A stretch of 41,603 nucleotides of DNA from Oscillospiraceae bacterium (GTDB lineage: Bacteria > Bacillota > Clostridia > Oscillospirales > Ruminococcaceae): assembly GCA_017847875.1 (NCBI GenBank), contig JAGASN010000009.1, positions 1-41,603 on the forward strand. The letters are read 5' to 3'. Of the stretch, positions 32,111 to 39,631 are shown in pieces (within the stretch, counting starts at the first letter, position 1; the number at the start of each line of letters is the position of its first letter). Under the pieces are notes generated by a model. It had not been told where the DNA came from. It did not search any database and saw only the letters and a list, made by a program, of their open reading frames with translations. The translations under genes were made by a program, and so were the position numbers.

Positions 32111-32199
32111 GTCAACAACTATTTAGAAATTGTTCTAAATAGCTGTTGACAAGTGCAGCTTGAATATGTTATATTCTATTTAGAAAAAAATCTAAATAG
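32111..32199 (+). promoter_or_regulatory. Promoter and twin operators of the hydrolase-sdpR-sdpI operon
   Basis: TTGACA (32146-32151) and TTATAT (32169-32174) are 17 bp apart. Two 24-bp operators share the same 10-4-10 geometry: CTATTTAGAA-N4-TTCTAAATAG (32119-32142) and CTATTTAGAA-N4-ATCTAAATAG (32176-32199). The first sits just before the -35 and extends to a 40-bp near-perfect palindrome (32111-32150); the second follows the -10. SdpR, encoded in the operon, is the obvious candidate ligand. Confidence 0.8.
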
Positions 32200-32214
32200 C
32201 TTGGAGGCGAAGAT

Positions 32215-33141
32215 ATGACCGAAGAAAAAATCATAATCGGAGAAGGAACGGAATTTCCTCTTAACGGAATTCTTACTTTGCCGGAAAATCCTGAAAAACC
32301 GGTTCCGGCGGTGGTTTTTGTTCATGGTTCCGGTTCAAGCAACATGGACGAAAGGGTTATGAAACTCACCCCGTTCAAAGACCTTGCAGAAGGCCTTGGA
32401 AGGCACGGAATCGCTTCGATAAGATATGACAAGAGAAGTTTTGCCCACGGAAGAAAAATGCTGAAAAAAGGCAGTCTGACAGTCAGGGAAGAGGTTATCG
32501 AAGATGCGGTCCTTGCTTCTGAAATGCTGAAAAATGACCCTCGGATAGATTCCGAAAACATTTTTATAATCGGTCACAGCATGGGCGCAATGCTTGCGCC
32601 GAGAATCGATTTTGAAGGTGGAAATTTCAAAGGGCTTATACTTATGGCGGGAACTCTCGATACCCTTGAAGAGGTCCTTTTCCGTCAGCTTGAGGAAATG
32701 AAAAACGGAAAGAGTAAAATTATGAGCTGGGTGGCTTTTGCCCAGGATAAAAAATTCCGTAAATCTTTTGAAAATCTTTATGAAATTTCCGACGAGGAAG
32801 CGAAAAAACGCAAATATGCCGGAGGAGTCGATCTTTATTATTTCAAGGAAATGGGCGAACACCGCGCCGAAGATTATCTTGGAAAAACAGAAAAACCTGT
32901 GCTTATAATGCAGGGCAGCCGCGATTTGCAGGTAAATGTCGAAAGAGATTTTGGCGGATACAAACGCGCTTTCGGCAAAAAAGATAATTTCAGTTTCCGG
33001 CTTTATGAAGGGCTAAACCATTGTTTTGTTCCGGCGCTTTATGACGATATTTCAAAAGCAACGAAGGAATTTTCGGTTGAACGCCATATCGGCGAAAACG
33101 TAATTTCCGATATTGCCGGCTGGATTTTTAAAAATTGCTGA
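32215..33141 (+). CDS. Alpha/beta hydrolase (serine aminopeptidase-like)
   Basis: A 308-residue cytoplasmic alpha/beta hydrolase. The oxyanion region is VVFVHGSGSSN, the nucleophile elbow GHSMGA (Ser near residue 123), the acid Asp probably in IMQGSRDLQV and the catalytic His in GLNHCF. There is no signal peptide. It is first in an operon with an SdpR-type repressor and SdpI-type membrane protein, with the ArsR-like operator twice in its promoter. The context suggests a role in stress or toxin response, for example processing a lipid or peptide, but the substrate is unknown. ATG with TTGGAGGCG upstream. Confidence 0.85.
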   Translation: MTEEKIIIGEGTEFPLNGILTLPENPEKPVPAVVFVHGSGSSNMDERVMKLTPFKDLAEGLGRHGIASIRYDKRSFAHGRKMLKKGSLTVREEVIEDAVLASEMLKNDPRIDSENIFIIGHSMGAMLAPRIDFEGGNFKGLILMAGTLDTLEEVLFRQLEEMKNGKSKIMSWVAFAQDKKFRKSFENLYEISDEEAKKRKYAGGVDLYYFKEMGEHRAEDYLGKTEKPVLIMQGSRDLQVNVERDFGGYKRAFGKKDNFSFRLYEGLNHCFVPALYDDISKATKEFSVERHIGENVISDIAGWIFKNC

Positions 33142-33155
33142 AAGGGGAGAGATTA

Positions 33156-33437
33156 ATGGGTTTTGCCGAAACTTTTAAAGCTCTTTCCGACCCGGCAAGA
33201 AGAGAAATTCTGCTGATGCTTCGGGAAGGAAAAATGTCCGCGGGAGATATTGCTTCCCATTTTGATATGACCGGAGCGACGGTTTCTTACCATCTTTCGG
33301 TCCTTAAAAAAGCGGATCTTGTTTATGAAACAAAGCAAAAAAACTTTGTTTTTTATGAACTAAACACCTCTGTTTTTGAGGAAATAATGCTCTGGTTTGC
33401 CCAGTTCAAAGGAGAGAACAGCGATGAAAATAAATAA
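33156..33437 (+). CDS. sdpR: SdpR-like ArsR-family autorepressor
   Basis: A 93-residue winged-helix repressor. It matches SdpR of Bacillus in layout: ETFKALSDPARREILLMLREG, then MSAGDIASHFDMTGATVSYHLSVLKKADL as helix-turn-helix and a wing ending FVFYELN. The metal-binding ELCVCD-type cysteine box of ArsR metal sensors is absent. I start at the ATG at 33156 (AAGGGGAGAG upstream) rather than the TTG at 33135. In Bacillus, SdpR represses sdpRI and is captured at the membrane by SdpI when the SdpC toxin is present. It overlaps sdpI by 14 bases. Confidence 0.88.
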   Translation: MGFAETFKALSDPARREILLMLREGKMSAGDIASHFDMTGATVSYHLSVLKKADLVYETKQKNFVFYELNTSVFEEIMLWFAQFKGENSDENK

Positions 33438-34050
33438 AAAACTGCTTGCTATAACAACGGTATTGATTCTTTTGCCGATAGTGATCGGACTTATCTTCTG
33501 GGAACAGCTTCCGGCGGAAATTGCTACCCATTGGGGAACGGATAATCAGCCGAACGGCTGGAGCAGCAAACCCATGGCGGTTTTCGGAATTCCCGCAGTA
33601 ATTGCGGCACTCCATGTTTTTTGTCTTATCGTAACCTTTGCGGACCCGAAAAAGAACAATATCGGCAAAAAAGCCATTGGAATCGTTTACTGGATTCTTC
33701 CGGTAACATCGCTTTTGGTGATGGGTTCCACCTATGCCTATGCCCTTGGAATGGAAATAAACATCGGCATGATCTGCTGTTTGCTTATGGGAATAATTTT
33801 TATCGCTCTCGGAAATTATCTGCCGAAGGCAAAACAGAATTTTACCTTTGGATATAAACTGCCATGGACTTTATACAGCGAAGAAAACTGGAACAAAACC
33901 CACCGTCTTGCGGGCTGGCTTATGGTAATCTGCGGATTTGCATTCCTCATTAATGCCTTTATTCTTTCGGAATGGGTTTTCGGGTTCTGCATTGCTGCAG
34001 CAATTGTCCCGATGATTTATTCCTACGTTCTTTATAAAAAAGGAATATAA
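33424..34050 (+). CDS. sdpI: SdpI-family membrane immunity/signal protein
   Basis: A 208-residue membrane protein with about six helices. The N-terminal DUF1648 pattern (LPAEIATHWGTDNQPNGW) and the C-terminal SdpI/YhfL pattern (YLPKAKQNFTFGYKLPWTL, ENWNKTHRLAGW) are clear. In Bacillus, SdpI gives immunity to the SdpC toxin and relays its presence to SdpR. Start at the ATG at 33424, inside the sdpR 3' end, with AAAGGAGAG upstream. No sdpABC toxin genes occur in the window, so its function may be immunity to a foreign toxin or general envelope sensing. Confidence 0.88.
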   Translation: MKINKKLLAITTVLILLPIVIGLIFWEQLPAEIATHWGTDNQPNGWSSKPMAVFGIPAVIAALHVFCLIVTFADPKKNNIGKKAIGIVYWILPVTSLLVMGSTYAYALGMEINIGMICCLLMGIIFIALGNYLPKAKQNFTFGYKLPWTLYSEENWNKTHRLAGWLMVICGFAFLINAFILSEWVFGFCIAAAIVPMIYSYVLYKKGI

Positions 34051-34052
34051 AA

Positions 34053-34080
34053 AATGCCGGCTTTGCCGGCATTTTTTTAT
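34053..34080. terminator. Bidirectional terminator between sdpI and the amidase gene
   Basis: AATGCCGGC (34053-34061) pairs with GCCGGCATT (34065-34073) around TTT, with A run before and T run after. Confidence 0.88.
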
Positions 34081-34589
34081 TCTTCTTCGATTCTGTATCC
34101 GTCGATATGGACGAATCTTACGGCGGAAATCGCATAGCTTGAAAGAGGTCTGCAGGCGCAATCGTAAGAATGTGCGGCGATTTTTACCGAATCAAAAGTC
34201 GGTCTGTCGCCGTCAACGGAGGTTATAACCGGGGTATGTTGCCAGTCCTGGGTATCAATAATTAACTGCGCTATGTCACCGGGTTCAATTTCATCAATTC
34301 CGACTTCGCGGCCGAAAGGACCGACCCCTTTGTTGTTGATAAGAAAATTGAAAAGAAATTTAACTCCGGTCCAGGCAGGCGCTCTGTCATTAAGATTTCT
34401 GTAATACCAGCCGAAATCCGGTGTGAAATTCATCGGAGCTCCGCCTGCAAGTATACATTGGCTTGCAAAGGAAGTACAGTCTCCGCCGATGGGGCTGAAA
34501 TCATAATATTCCGGGTTGCGGAAATATGCCCAGCGGTTTGCGTAAGAAACGGCATCGGCGCGGTTATAATTTTTTTCAATAAGTGCCAT
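34077..34589 (-). CDS. Putative amidase-domain protein (Amidase_6, papain-like)
   Basis: A 170-residue protein of the putative amidase family (PF12671). The likely catalytic Cys is in GGDCTSFASQCI near residue 37, and the His is in WQHTPVIT or AAHSYDCACRPLSSY. The family is related to cell-wall amidases and NlpC/P60-like folds. The domain normally occurs at the end of exported proteins; here it stands alone without a signal peptide or other domain, so its location is unclear. ATG with CCGGAGG upstream. Monocistronic, convergent with sdpI. Confidence 0.82.
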   Translation of the reverse strand: MALIEKNYNRADAVSYANRWAYFRNPEYYDFSPIGGDCTSFASQCILAGGAPMNFTPDFGWYYRNLNDRAPAWTGVKFLFNFLINNKGVGPFGREVGIDEIEPGDIAQLIIDTQDWQHTPVITSVDGDRPTFDSVKIAAHSYDCACRPLSSYAISAVRFVHIDGYRIEEE

Positions 34590-34677
34590 AATTTACCTCC
34601 GGAAAGTTTTATTAAAATATATGAAAAAACCTTTCCGAAAAAGAATAAAAATTATATAAAATCGGTGCTCAAAATCG

Positions 34678-34726
34678 TTGAAGAAAGACTTTTCCCATGC
34701 TATAATATATATTGTCATATTATGAC
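34678..34726 (+). promoter_or_regulatory. zapA-dut promoter
   Basis: TTGAAG (34678-34683) and TATAAT (34701-34706), 17 bp apart. A small palindrome GTCATA-T-TATGAC (34714-34726) lies at the likely transcript start. RBS GGGAGG at about 34731. Confidence 0.7.
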
Positions 34727-34745
34727 GAATGGGAGGAAATTTTGA

Positions 34746-35096
34746 ATGGATAATCTTAATAAAGTTAAAATAGAAGTTGCCGGAGCGGGATATACTATTG
34801 CAACAACCGAGCAGGAAGGATATGTCCGCGACCTTGCAAAAGAAATGAGCGACGATATCGATTCCCTTATGGTAAAAAACCCCAGCCTTTCCATGAACGA
34901 TGCTCTCGTTCTCTGCGCAATAGCATATCTCAGCGAATATAAGAAAGCGGAAGCAAACTGTGACCACATCCGTTCCCAGCTTAAAGAGTATCTCGGAGAT
35001 ACCGCAAGGGCAAGAATGGAAGCCGATGACGCAAACCGCAGAGCAGATAAACTTGCAAAAGAGGTCGAGGAGCTTCGCAGACGCTATGGGGTTTGA
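34746..35096 (+). CDS. zapA: Cell division protein ZapA
   Basis: A 116-residue ZapA homologue that bundles FtsZ filaments at the division site. N-terminal domain: NKVKIEVAGAGYTIATTEQ and YVRDLAKEMSDDIDSLM, then PSLSMNDALVLCAIAYLSEY as the core helix. The C-terminal 45 residues form a charged coiled coil ending ELRRRYGV. The length suits a Firmicutes ZapA. It overlaps dut by 11 bases, an unusual pairing of division and nucleotide-pool genes. Confidence 0.85.
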   Translation: MDNLNKVKIEVAGAGYTIATTEQEGYVRDLAKEMSDDIDSLMVKNPSLSMNDALVLCAIAYLSEYKKAEANCDHIRSQLKEYLGDTARARMEADDANRRADKLAKEVEELRRRYGV

Positions 35097-35526
35097 AATA
35101 AAAGTTAAAAAAATCCGCGAAAACGCGGTTGTTCCGAAAATTGCAACTTCCGGTTCCGCCGCCGCGGATCTTTATGCCTGCACCGATGAACCGCTTGTCG
35201 TTCCCGCAAGAGGAAGCGCAGTTGTTCCCACAGGAATTGCAATCGCCGTTCCGGAAGGTTACGGCGCCTTTATCTTTGCAAGAAGCGGTCTTGGAATAAA
35301 GCACGGAATTGCTCCGCGAAACTGCGTCGGAGTTATCGATTCCGATTACCGGGGCGAAATCTGCGTCGGGCTTATGAACAATTCCGATGTTGATTACGTT
35401 ATTCAGCCGAACGACAGAATTGCCCAGATGGCGATTATGCCGGTCATGCCGGCGGAATATGTTCTTTCGGAAGAACTTTCGGAAACCGAAAGAGGAACCG
35501 GCGGATTCGGTTCAACAGGAAAATAA
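35086..35526 (+). CDS. dut: dUTP diphosphatase (trimeric dUTPase)
   Basis: A 146-residue dUTPase that hydrolyses dUTP to dUMP and pyrophosphate, keeping uracil out of DNA. All five family motifs are present in order: SGSAAADLYA, ARSGLGIKHGI, GVIDSDYRGEI, NDRIAQMAIMP and RGTGGFGSTG. I start at the ATG at 35086, which overlaps the end of zapA by 11 bases; the longer frame from 34960 lies inside zapA. No strong independent RBS is visible, so translation is probably coupled to zapA. Repeat copy D begins within a few bases of the stop. Confidence 0.95.
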   Translation: MGFEIKVKKIRENAVVPKIATSGSAAADLYACTDEPLVVPARGSAVVPTGIAIAVPEGYGAFIFARSGLGIKHGIAPRNCVGVIDSDYRGEICVGLMNNSDVDYVIQPNDRIAQMAIMPVMPAEYVLSEELSETERGTGGFGSTGK

Positions 35527-35529
35527 TTT

Positions 35530-35586
35530 GCGCCCCTTGTTAAAGGGGAGAGGGCCACATAGCGTAAGCAGTGGCGAGGGGATTCA
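35530..35586 (-). repeat. Small intergenic repeat, subfamily 1, copy D
   Basis: GCGCCCCTTGTTAAAGGGG at the gene-proximal end and GAGGGGATTC at the far end, with an internal CCACATAGCGTAAGCAGTGG hairpin. Reverse complement of the ends of copies A and B. Confidence 0.7.
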
Positions 35587-35590
35587 TTAA

Positions 35591-35616
35591 AAAAAGCCGG
35601 CGCTGCCGGCTTTTTT
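35591..35616. terminator. Terminator between dut and maf (bidirectional)
   Basis: AGCCGGC (35595-35601) pairs with GCCGGCT (35605-35611); A run before, T run after. Confidence 0.85.
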
Positions 35617-35630
35617 GTTTGCTTTCTTTA

Positions 35631-36179
35631 TTAAACAAGTCCTAAAAATCTTGCGGTTTCCGCAACCGGAAGACCCATTACGTTGAAGTAATCTCCAACA
35701 ATTCCTTTTACGAGCACGCTTCCTTTTCCCTGGATTCCATAAGCGCCGGCTTTGTCCATGGGTTCGCCGGTGGCGATATATTTTTCAATGGTTTCGTCGG
35801 AAAGTTCATAAAATTCCACCTCTGTTTTCTGAACAAAGGAGCGGACTTCGCCTTTTTCCGCAACCGCAACGCCGGTATAAACGAAGTGGCGTTTTCCGGA
35901 AAGAGCTTTGAGCATGGCGTGAGCATGGAATTTGTCCTTCGGTTTTCCGAAGATCTCATCGTTGAGCACGACCACCGTATCGGAACCGATCACAGTATCT
36001 TCCGGGCGGAGTTTTGCGACCGCAAGTGCCTTTTGCTCCGCAAGAATTGCCGGAACTTTTTTGGCGGGGGTTCCTTCCGGAACAAATTCATCGCAGCCGG
36101 AAACAAGAATTTCAAATTCATCGGTAATAAGGCTTAAAAGTTCCCTTCTTCTTGGGGAACCGGAAGCTAAAATCAACAT
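35631..36179 (-). CDS. maf: Maf-family nucleotide pyrophosphatase
   Basis: A 182-residue Maf/HAM1-like protein that hydrolyses non-canonical or pyrimidine NTPs such as dTTP/UTP. Motifs: LASGSPRRRELL at the N-terminus, GSDTVVVLNDEIFGKP with the catalytic Asp, then GKRHFVYTGVAV, and the C-terminal DKAGAYGIQGKGS. Length is standard. ATG with GAGG upstream, 21 bases after the aminotransferase stop, so it is probably the last gene of a three-gene operon (phosphatase - aminotransferase - maf). Confidence 0.95.
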   Translation of the reverse strand: MLILASGSPRRRELLSLITDEFEILVSGCDEFVPEGTPAKKVPAILAEQKALAVAKLRPEDTVIGSDTVVVLNDEIFGKPKDKFHAHAMLKALSGKRHFVYTGVAVAEKGEVRSFVQKTEVEFYELSDETIEKYIATGEPMDKAGAYGIQGKGSVLVKGIVGDYFNVMGLPVAETARFLGLV

Positions 36180-36200
36180 ATAAAAACCTCGCTTTTTGGC

Positions 36201-37487
36201 TTATCCAAGCAGTTTTTCAATTGCCGCAAGTTTTGCGGAAAGACAGAAAATTTCCATTGCGTCCGGAAGTTCCGAAACCGGAGCAAAGGTTGGCGCAATT
36301 CGAAGAATGCTGTCCGCGGGGTCTTTTCCATAGGGATAAACGGCTCCCGCCCCGGTAAGAACAAGTCCTGCCTCCTTGCAGAGGGCAACGGTGCGTTTTG
36401 CGGTACCTTCCAAAAGCTCTGCGGAAACAAAATATCCGCCTTTCGGGCTGTTCCATTGCGCAATTCTTGTTCCGGAAAGTTCGGTTTTGAGCACGCTGAG
36501 CACCGTTTCAAATTTCGGGCGGATTATCTCCGCCTGTTTTTTCATGTGTTTGAGCACGCCTTCAAGATTTTTGAAGAAAAGGACGTGGCGCATCTGGTTT
36601 ATTTTATCCGGACCGATGTTCTGGAAGGAAAGGGTGCGCTTAAAATCCGCGGTGTTGCGTTCGGAAGAAGCAACCGCCGCAAGTCCCGCGGTAGGGAAGG
36701 TCACCTTGCTGGTGGAACCGAGCATATAGACCATATCCTCGTTTCCGTTTTCTTTTGCAAGCCTGAGGAGAGAAGGAACCTCGTCCTTTTCGCCATCGAA
36801 ATCAAGATGATGAACAACGTAAGCGTTGTCCCAGAAAATTCTGAAATCCGGAGCGGCGGGAGAAAGCTTTGCAAAGCGTTCAACAACCTCCGGGGAATAA
36901 GAGATTCCCTGGGGGTTGGAATATTTCGGAACACAGACGATTCCTTTTACGTTTTCGTCTTTTATAAGTTCTTCGACCAGATCCATATCCGGACCATCGG
37001 AATTCATAGGAACGGTTATGAGTTCAAAACCGAAAAGTTCGCCAACAGCAAAATGGCGGTCATAACCCGGAGCGGGACAAAGGAGCTTGCGTTCCTTACA
37101 TTCGCACCAGGGAGAATTTCCGCCGGGAATTCCGTGGCACATGGCGTGGGCGATAAGATCATAGAAAAGGTTGAGGGAGCTGTTTCCGGTTACAATAACG
37201 TTTTCCGCCGGCGCATCAAGAATTTCACCGAAAAGGCGGCGGCATTCTGGAATTCCTTCAATAACGCCGTAATTCCGGATATCGAAACCGTTTTCACATT
37301 TGAAATTTTCGGTTTCGCTGTTAACAAGGTCGAGCATGGGCAGGGAAAGCGCAAGCTGTTCAGGACAGGGTTTTCCGCGGGAAATATCAAGCTTTAAGCC
37401 GAGAGATTTTTTTTCGGAATATCTTTTGAGAACAGCTTCTTTTTCAAGAAGAAGTTCTTCGCGGGTCATTTCGGAATATTTTTTCAA
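36201..37487 (-). CDS. Aminotransferase of the aspartate aminotransferase Ic type (PF12897)
   Basis: A 428-residue PLP-dependent class I/II-fold aminotransferase. It matches the subgroup with an N-terminal LDISRGKPCPEQL, VTGNSSLNLFYDLIAHAM and the substrate/PLP residues PKYSNPQGISYSPE and FWDNAYVVHHL. The PLP Lys is in GSTSKVTFPTAGLAAV. Members have aspartate aminotransferase activity, converting aspartate and 2-oxoglutarate to oxaloacetate and glutamate. I place the start at TTG 37487, 7-8 bases after AGAGGTG; the GTG at 37496 is part of that RBS. Only a few bases separate it from the upstream phosphatase gene. Confidence 0.88.
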   Translation of the reverse strand: MKKYSEMTREELLLEKEAVLKRYSEKKSLGLKLDISRGKPCPEQLALSLPMLDLVNSETENFKCENGFDIRNYGVIEGIPECRRLFGEILDAPAENVIVTGNSSLNLFYDLIAHAMCHGIPGGNSPWCECKERKLLCPAPGYDRHFAVGELFGFELITVPMNSDGPDMDLVEELIKDENVKGIVCVPKYSNPQGISYSPEVVERFAKLSPAAPDFRIFWDNAYVVHHLDFDGEKDEVPSLLRLAKENGNEDMVYMLGSTSKVTFPTAGLAAVASSERNTADFKRTLSFQNIGPDKINQMRHVLFFKNLEGVLKHMKKQAEIIRPKFETVLSVLKTELSGTRIAQWNSPKGGYFVSAELLEGTAKRTVALCKEAGLVLTGAGAVYPYGKDPADSILRIAPTFAPVSELPDAMEIFCLSAKLAAIEKLLG

Positions 37488-37500
37488 TGCTGTCACCTCT

Positions 37501-38106
37501 TTATTTCATATATGATGTATCGCTCATTTTTTTGATAAAGCGTTTTCCTTCGGGATTTTCAAAAAGGAATGAAACACCGCCGGAAACGCCGAAAAGTTCG
37601 GATTTTTCAAGGCTTTCGACCGAAAGACCAAGCCACATCGCGTTGAAAACGCTCAGAAGGTCGCCGTGGGAAACGATTATAATATATTCTTCTTTGTTCG
37701 ATGTTATTTCGTCGAAAAACAGCTTTAGCCGGTTCCATTCTTCCCTTCGGCTTTCTGCGGAAGGAAAAAGGCGGTCGTCAACGGTGCGTTCCGGTTTTTC
37801 CATGTTTTTCCGGAGCCATTCAACGGATTTTCCAACCGCTTCGCCGAGATTTCTTTCACGAAGCTCGGTTTTGAAAATCGGCTCAACGCCAAGGTGTTTT
37901 CCGACGATTTCTGCGGTCTGTTTTGCCCGCAGAAGATCGGAAGAATAGATTACATATTTTTCGGAAAGTTCTTCGGCAAGGTTTCTGCCGATGTTTTCCG
38001 CCTGTTCTTTGCCAAAATCCGAAAGTTCCCAATCCGTCCAGGAACCGACCATTCCGTTGGTGTGGTGGAGCGATTGGGTATGCTGGATTGTAATTATGGT
38101 TTTCAT
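37501..38106 (-). CDS. Histidine phosphatase family protein with altered RHG motif
   Basis: A 201-residue phosphoglycerate-mutase-like protein. The N-terminal motif is TIQHTQS instead of the usual RHGET: the catalytic His is kept, but the phosphate-binding Arg is Gln. Other expected residues are present (Arg in SSDLLRAKQTAE, Glu in LRERNLGEAVG, His in IIVSHGDLL). The HHTNGMVGSWTDWELS stretch after the motif suggests a distinct subfamily. Start at the ATG at 38106 with AGGTG upstream. Substrate unknown; cotranscribed with the aminotransferase and maf. Confidence 0.85.
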   Translation of the reverse strand: MKTIITIQHTQSLHHTNGMVGSWTDWELSDFGKEQAENIGRNLAEELSEKYVIYSSDLLRAKQTAEIVGKHLGVEPIFKTELRERNLGEAVGKSVEWLRKNMEKPERTVDDRLFPSAESRREEWNRLKLFFDEITSNKEEYIIIVSHGDLLSVFNAMWLGLSVESLEKSELFGVSGGVSFLFENPEGKRFIKKMSDTSYMK

Positions 38107-38114
38107 AAAACACC

Positions 38115-38152
38115 TATGCAAAAAGCCGGAAGGATTTTCCTTCCGGCTTTGG
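38115..38152 (-). terminator. asnS terminator
   Basis: A long stem around AAAGCCGGAAGGA/TCCTTCCGGCTTT (38122-38150). On the minus strand it is followed by TTTTGC, about 10 bases past the asnS stop. Confidence 0.8.
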
Positions 38153-38160
38153 TTTTGTTA

Positions 38161-39555
38161 TTAGAATTCTGCGGAACCGGTGGTTCTCGGGAAGGGGAGA
38201 ACGTCGCGGATATTCTGGATTCCGGTAAGATACATGATGATTCTTTCGAAACCAAGACCGTAACCGGCGTGTTTGCAGCCGCCGTAACGGCGAAGGTCAA
38301 GATACCAGCTGTAATCTTCTTCTTTAAGTCCAAGTTCGTTGATGCGGTCGATAAGAACGTCAAGACGCTCTTCTCTCTGGCTTCCGCCGACGATTTCGCC
38401 AACGCCCGGAACAAGAAGGTCAGCGGCGGCAACGGTTTTTCCGTCGTCGTTCTGGCGCATATAGAACGCTTTGATCTCCTTCGGATAGTTGGTTACAAAG
38501 ATAGGAGCTTTATAAACTTCCTCGGTAAGATAACGTTCGTGCTCGGTCTGAAGATCGCATCCCCAATATACGGGATAATCAAAACGGTCTTTAACTTCGG
38601 AAAGGATTTCGATTGCTTTGGTATAATCAAGGCGAACAAATTCCTGCTGGCAGATTGTTTCAAGACGTTCGATAAGGCCTTTGTCATAAAAATCGTTGAA
38701 GAATTTCATTTCTCTCGGGCAATTATCAAGAACATAGCGGAAGATATATTTGATCATATCTTCGGAAAGCTGCATTTCGTCCTCAAGGTCTGCAAAAGCA
38801 ATTTCCGGTTCGATCATCCAGAATTCGGCGGCGTGGCGCTGGGTATAGGATTTTTCCGCGCGGAAGGTGGGACCGAAGGTATAGATGTTGCTGAAAGCCA
38901 TTGCCATTGCTTCGCCTTCAAGCTGACCGGAAACGGTAAGACCGGTTGCTTTTCCGAAGAAATCCTGGCTGAAATCAACGGTGCCGTCTTCGTTTCTCGG
39001 AGGGTTGGAAGGATCGAGAGTTGTTACGCGGAACATTTCGCCTGCGCCTTCGCAGTCGGAACCGGTGATGAGAGGAGTATGAACATAAACAAATCCTCTG
39101 CTCTGGAAGAACTGGTGAATTGCAAAAGCTGCGGCGCTTCTTACTCTGAATGCCGCGGAGAAGGTGTTGGTTCTCGGGCGGAGATGAGCAATGGTGCGGA
39201 GATATTCAAGGCTGTGGCGTTTTTTCTGAAGAGGATAATCCGGGGTGGATTCGCCTTCAACAATAACTTCGGTTGCGTGGATTTCAAAAGGCTGTTTTGC
39301 TTCGGGGGTAAGGATTATGCTGCCGATTACGGAAACAGCGGCGCCGACGTTGAGTTTGTTGATCTCCTTGAAATTATTGACTTTATCTTCCTCATAAACA
39401 ACCTGGATATTGGTAAAGCAGGTTCCGTCGTTAAGTTCAATAAAGCCTATGGATTTGGAGTTGCGGGAAGTGCGAAGCCAGCCGCAGATTTTGATCGGCT
39501 CTTCGGTAAAAGCTTCCGGATTGGCAAAAACAAGCCTCAGCTCCGTTCTTTTCAT
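38161..39555 (-). CDS. asnS: Asparaginyl-tRNA synthetase
   Basis: A 464-residue class IIb synthetase. The N-terminal OB-fold anticodon domain has [20 protein letters not shown]. Catalytic core: [18 protein letters not shown], motif 2 ([21 protein letters not shown]) read in part, [10 protein letters not shown], and motif 3 [13 protein letters not shown]. It resembles AsnRS rather than AspRS in length and in the FWMIEPE region. I start at the ATG at 39555 (GAGGTGATC upstream); the GTG at 39564 is part of that RBS. No T-box precedes it. Confidence 0.96.
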   Translation of the reverse strand: MKRTELRLVFANPEAFTEEPIKICGWLRTSRNSKSIGFIELNDGTCFTNIQVVYEEDKVNNFKEINKLNVGAAVSVIGSIILTPEAKQPFEIHATEVIVEGESTPDYPLQKKRHSLEYLRTIAHLRPRTNTFSAAFRVRSAAAFAIHQFFQSRGFVYVHTPLITGSDCEGAGEMFRVTTLDPSNPPRNEDGTVDFSQDFFGKATGLTVSGQLEGEAMAMAFSNIYTFGPTFRAEKSYTQRHAAEFWMIEPEIAFADLEDEMQLSEDMIKYIFRYVLDNCPREMKFFNDFYDKGLIERLETICQQEFVRLDYTKAIEILSEVKDRFDYPVYWGCDLQTEHERYLTEEVYKAPIFVTNYPKEIKAFYMRQNDDGKTVAAADLLVPGVGEIVGGSQREERLDVLIDRINELGLKEEDYSWYLDLRRYGGCKHAGYGLGFERIIMYLTGIQNIRDVLPFPRTTGSAEF

Positions 39556-39592
39556 GGTGATCACCTCATGTTATTTAATAATATTACACTTT

Positions 39593-39621
39593 AATATAGC
39601 ATATTAAAATTAGTTTTGCAA
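39593..39621 (-). promoter_or_regulatory. asnS promoter
   Basis: On the minus strand TTGCAA (39616-39621) and TATATT (39593-39598), 17 bp apart, about 38 bases before the ATG. Confidence 0.65.
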
Positions 39622-39631
39622 GGTTTTTTAA

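Noticed and set aside
32215..33437. Metal-resistance (ars-like) operon because of the ArsR-type regulator
   Set aside because: The regulator lacks the metal-binding Cys box, and its partner is SdpI-like, so an SdpR assignment fits better.
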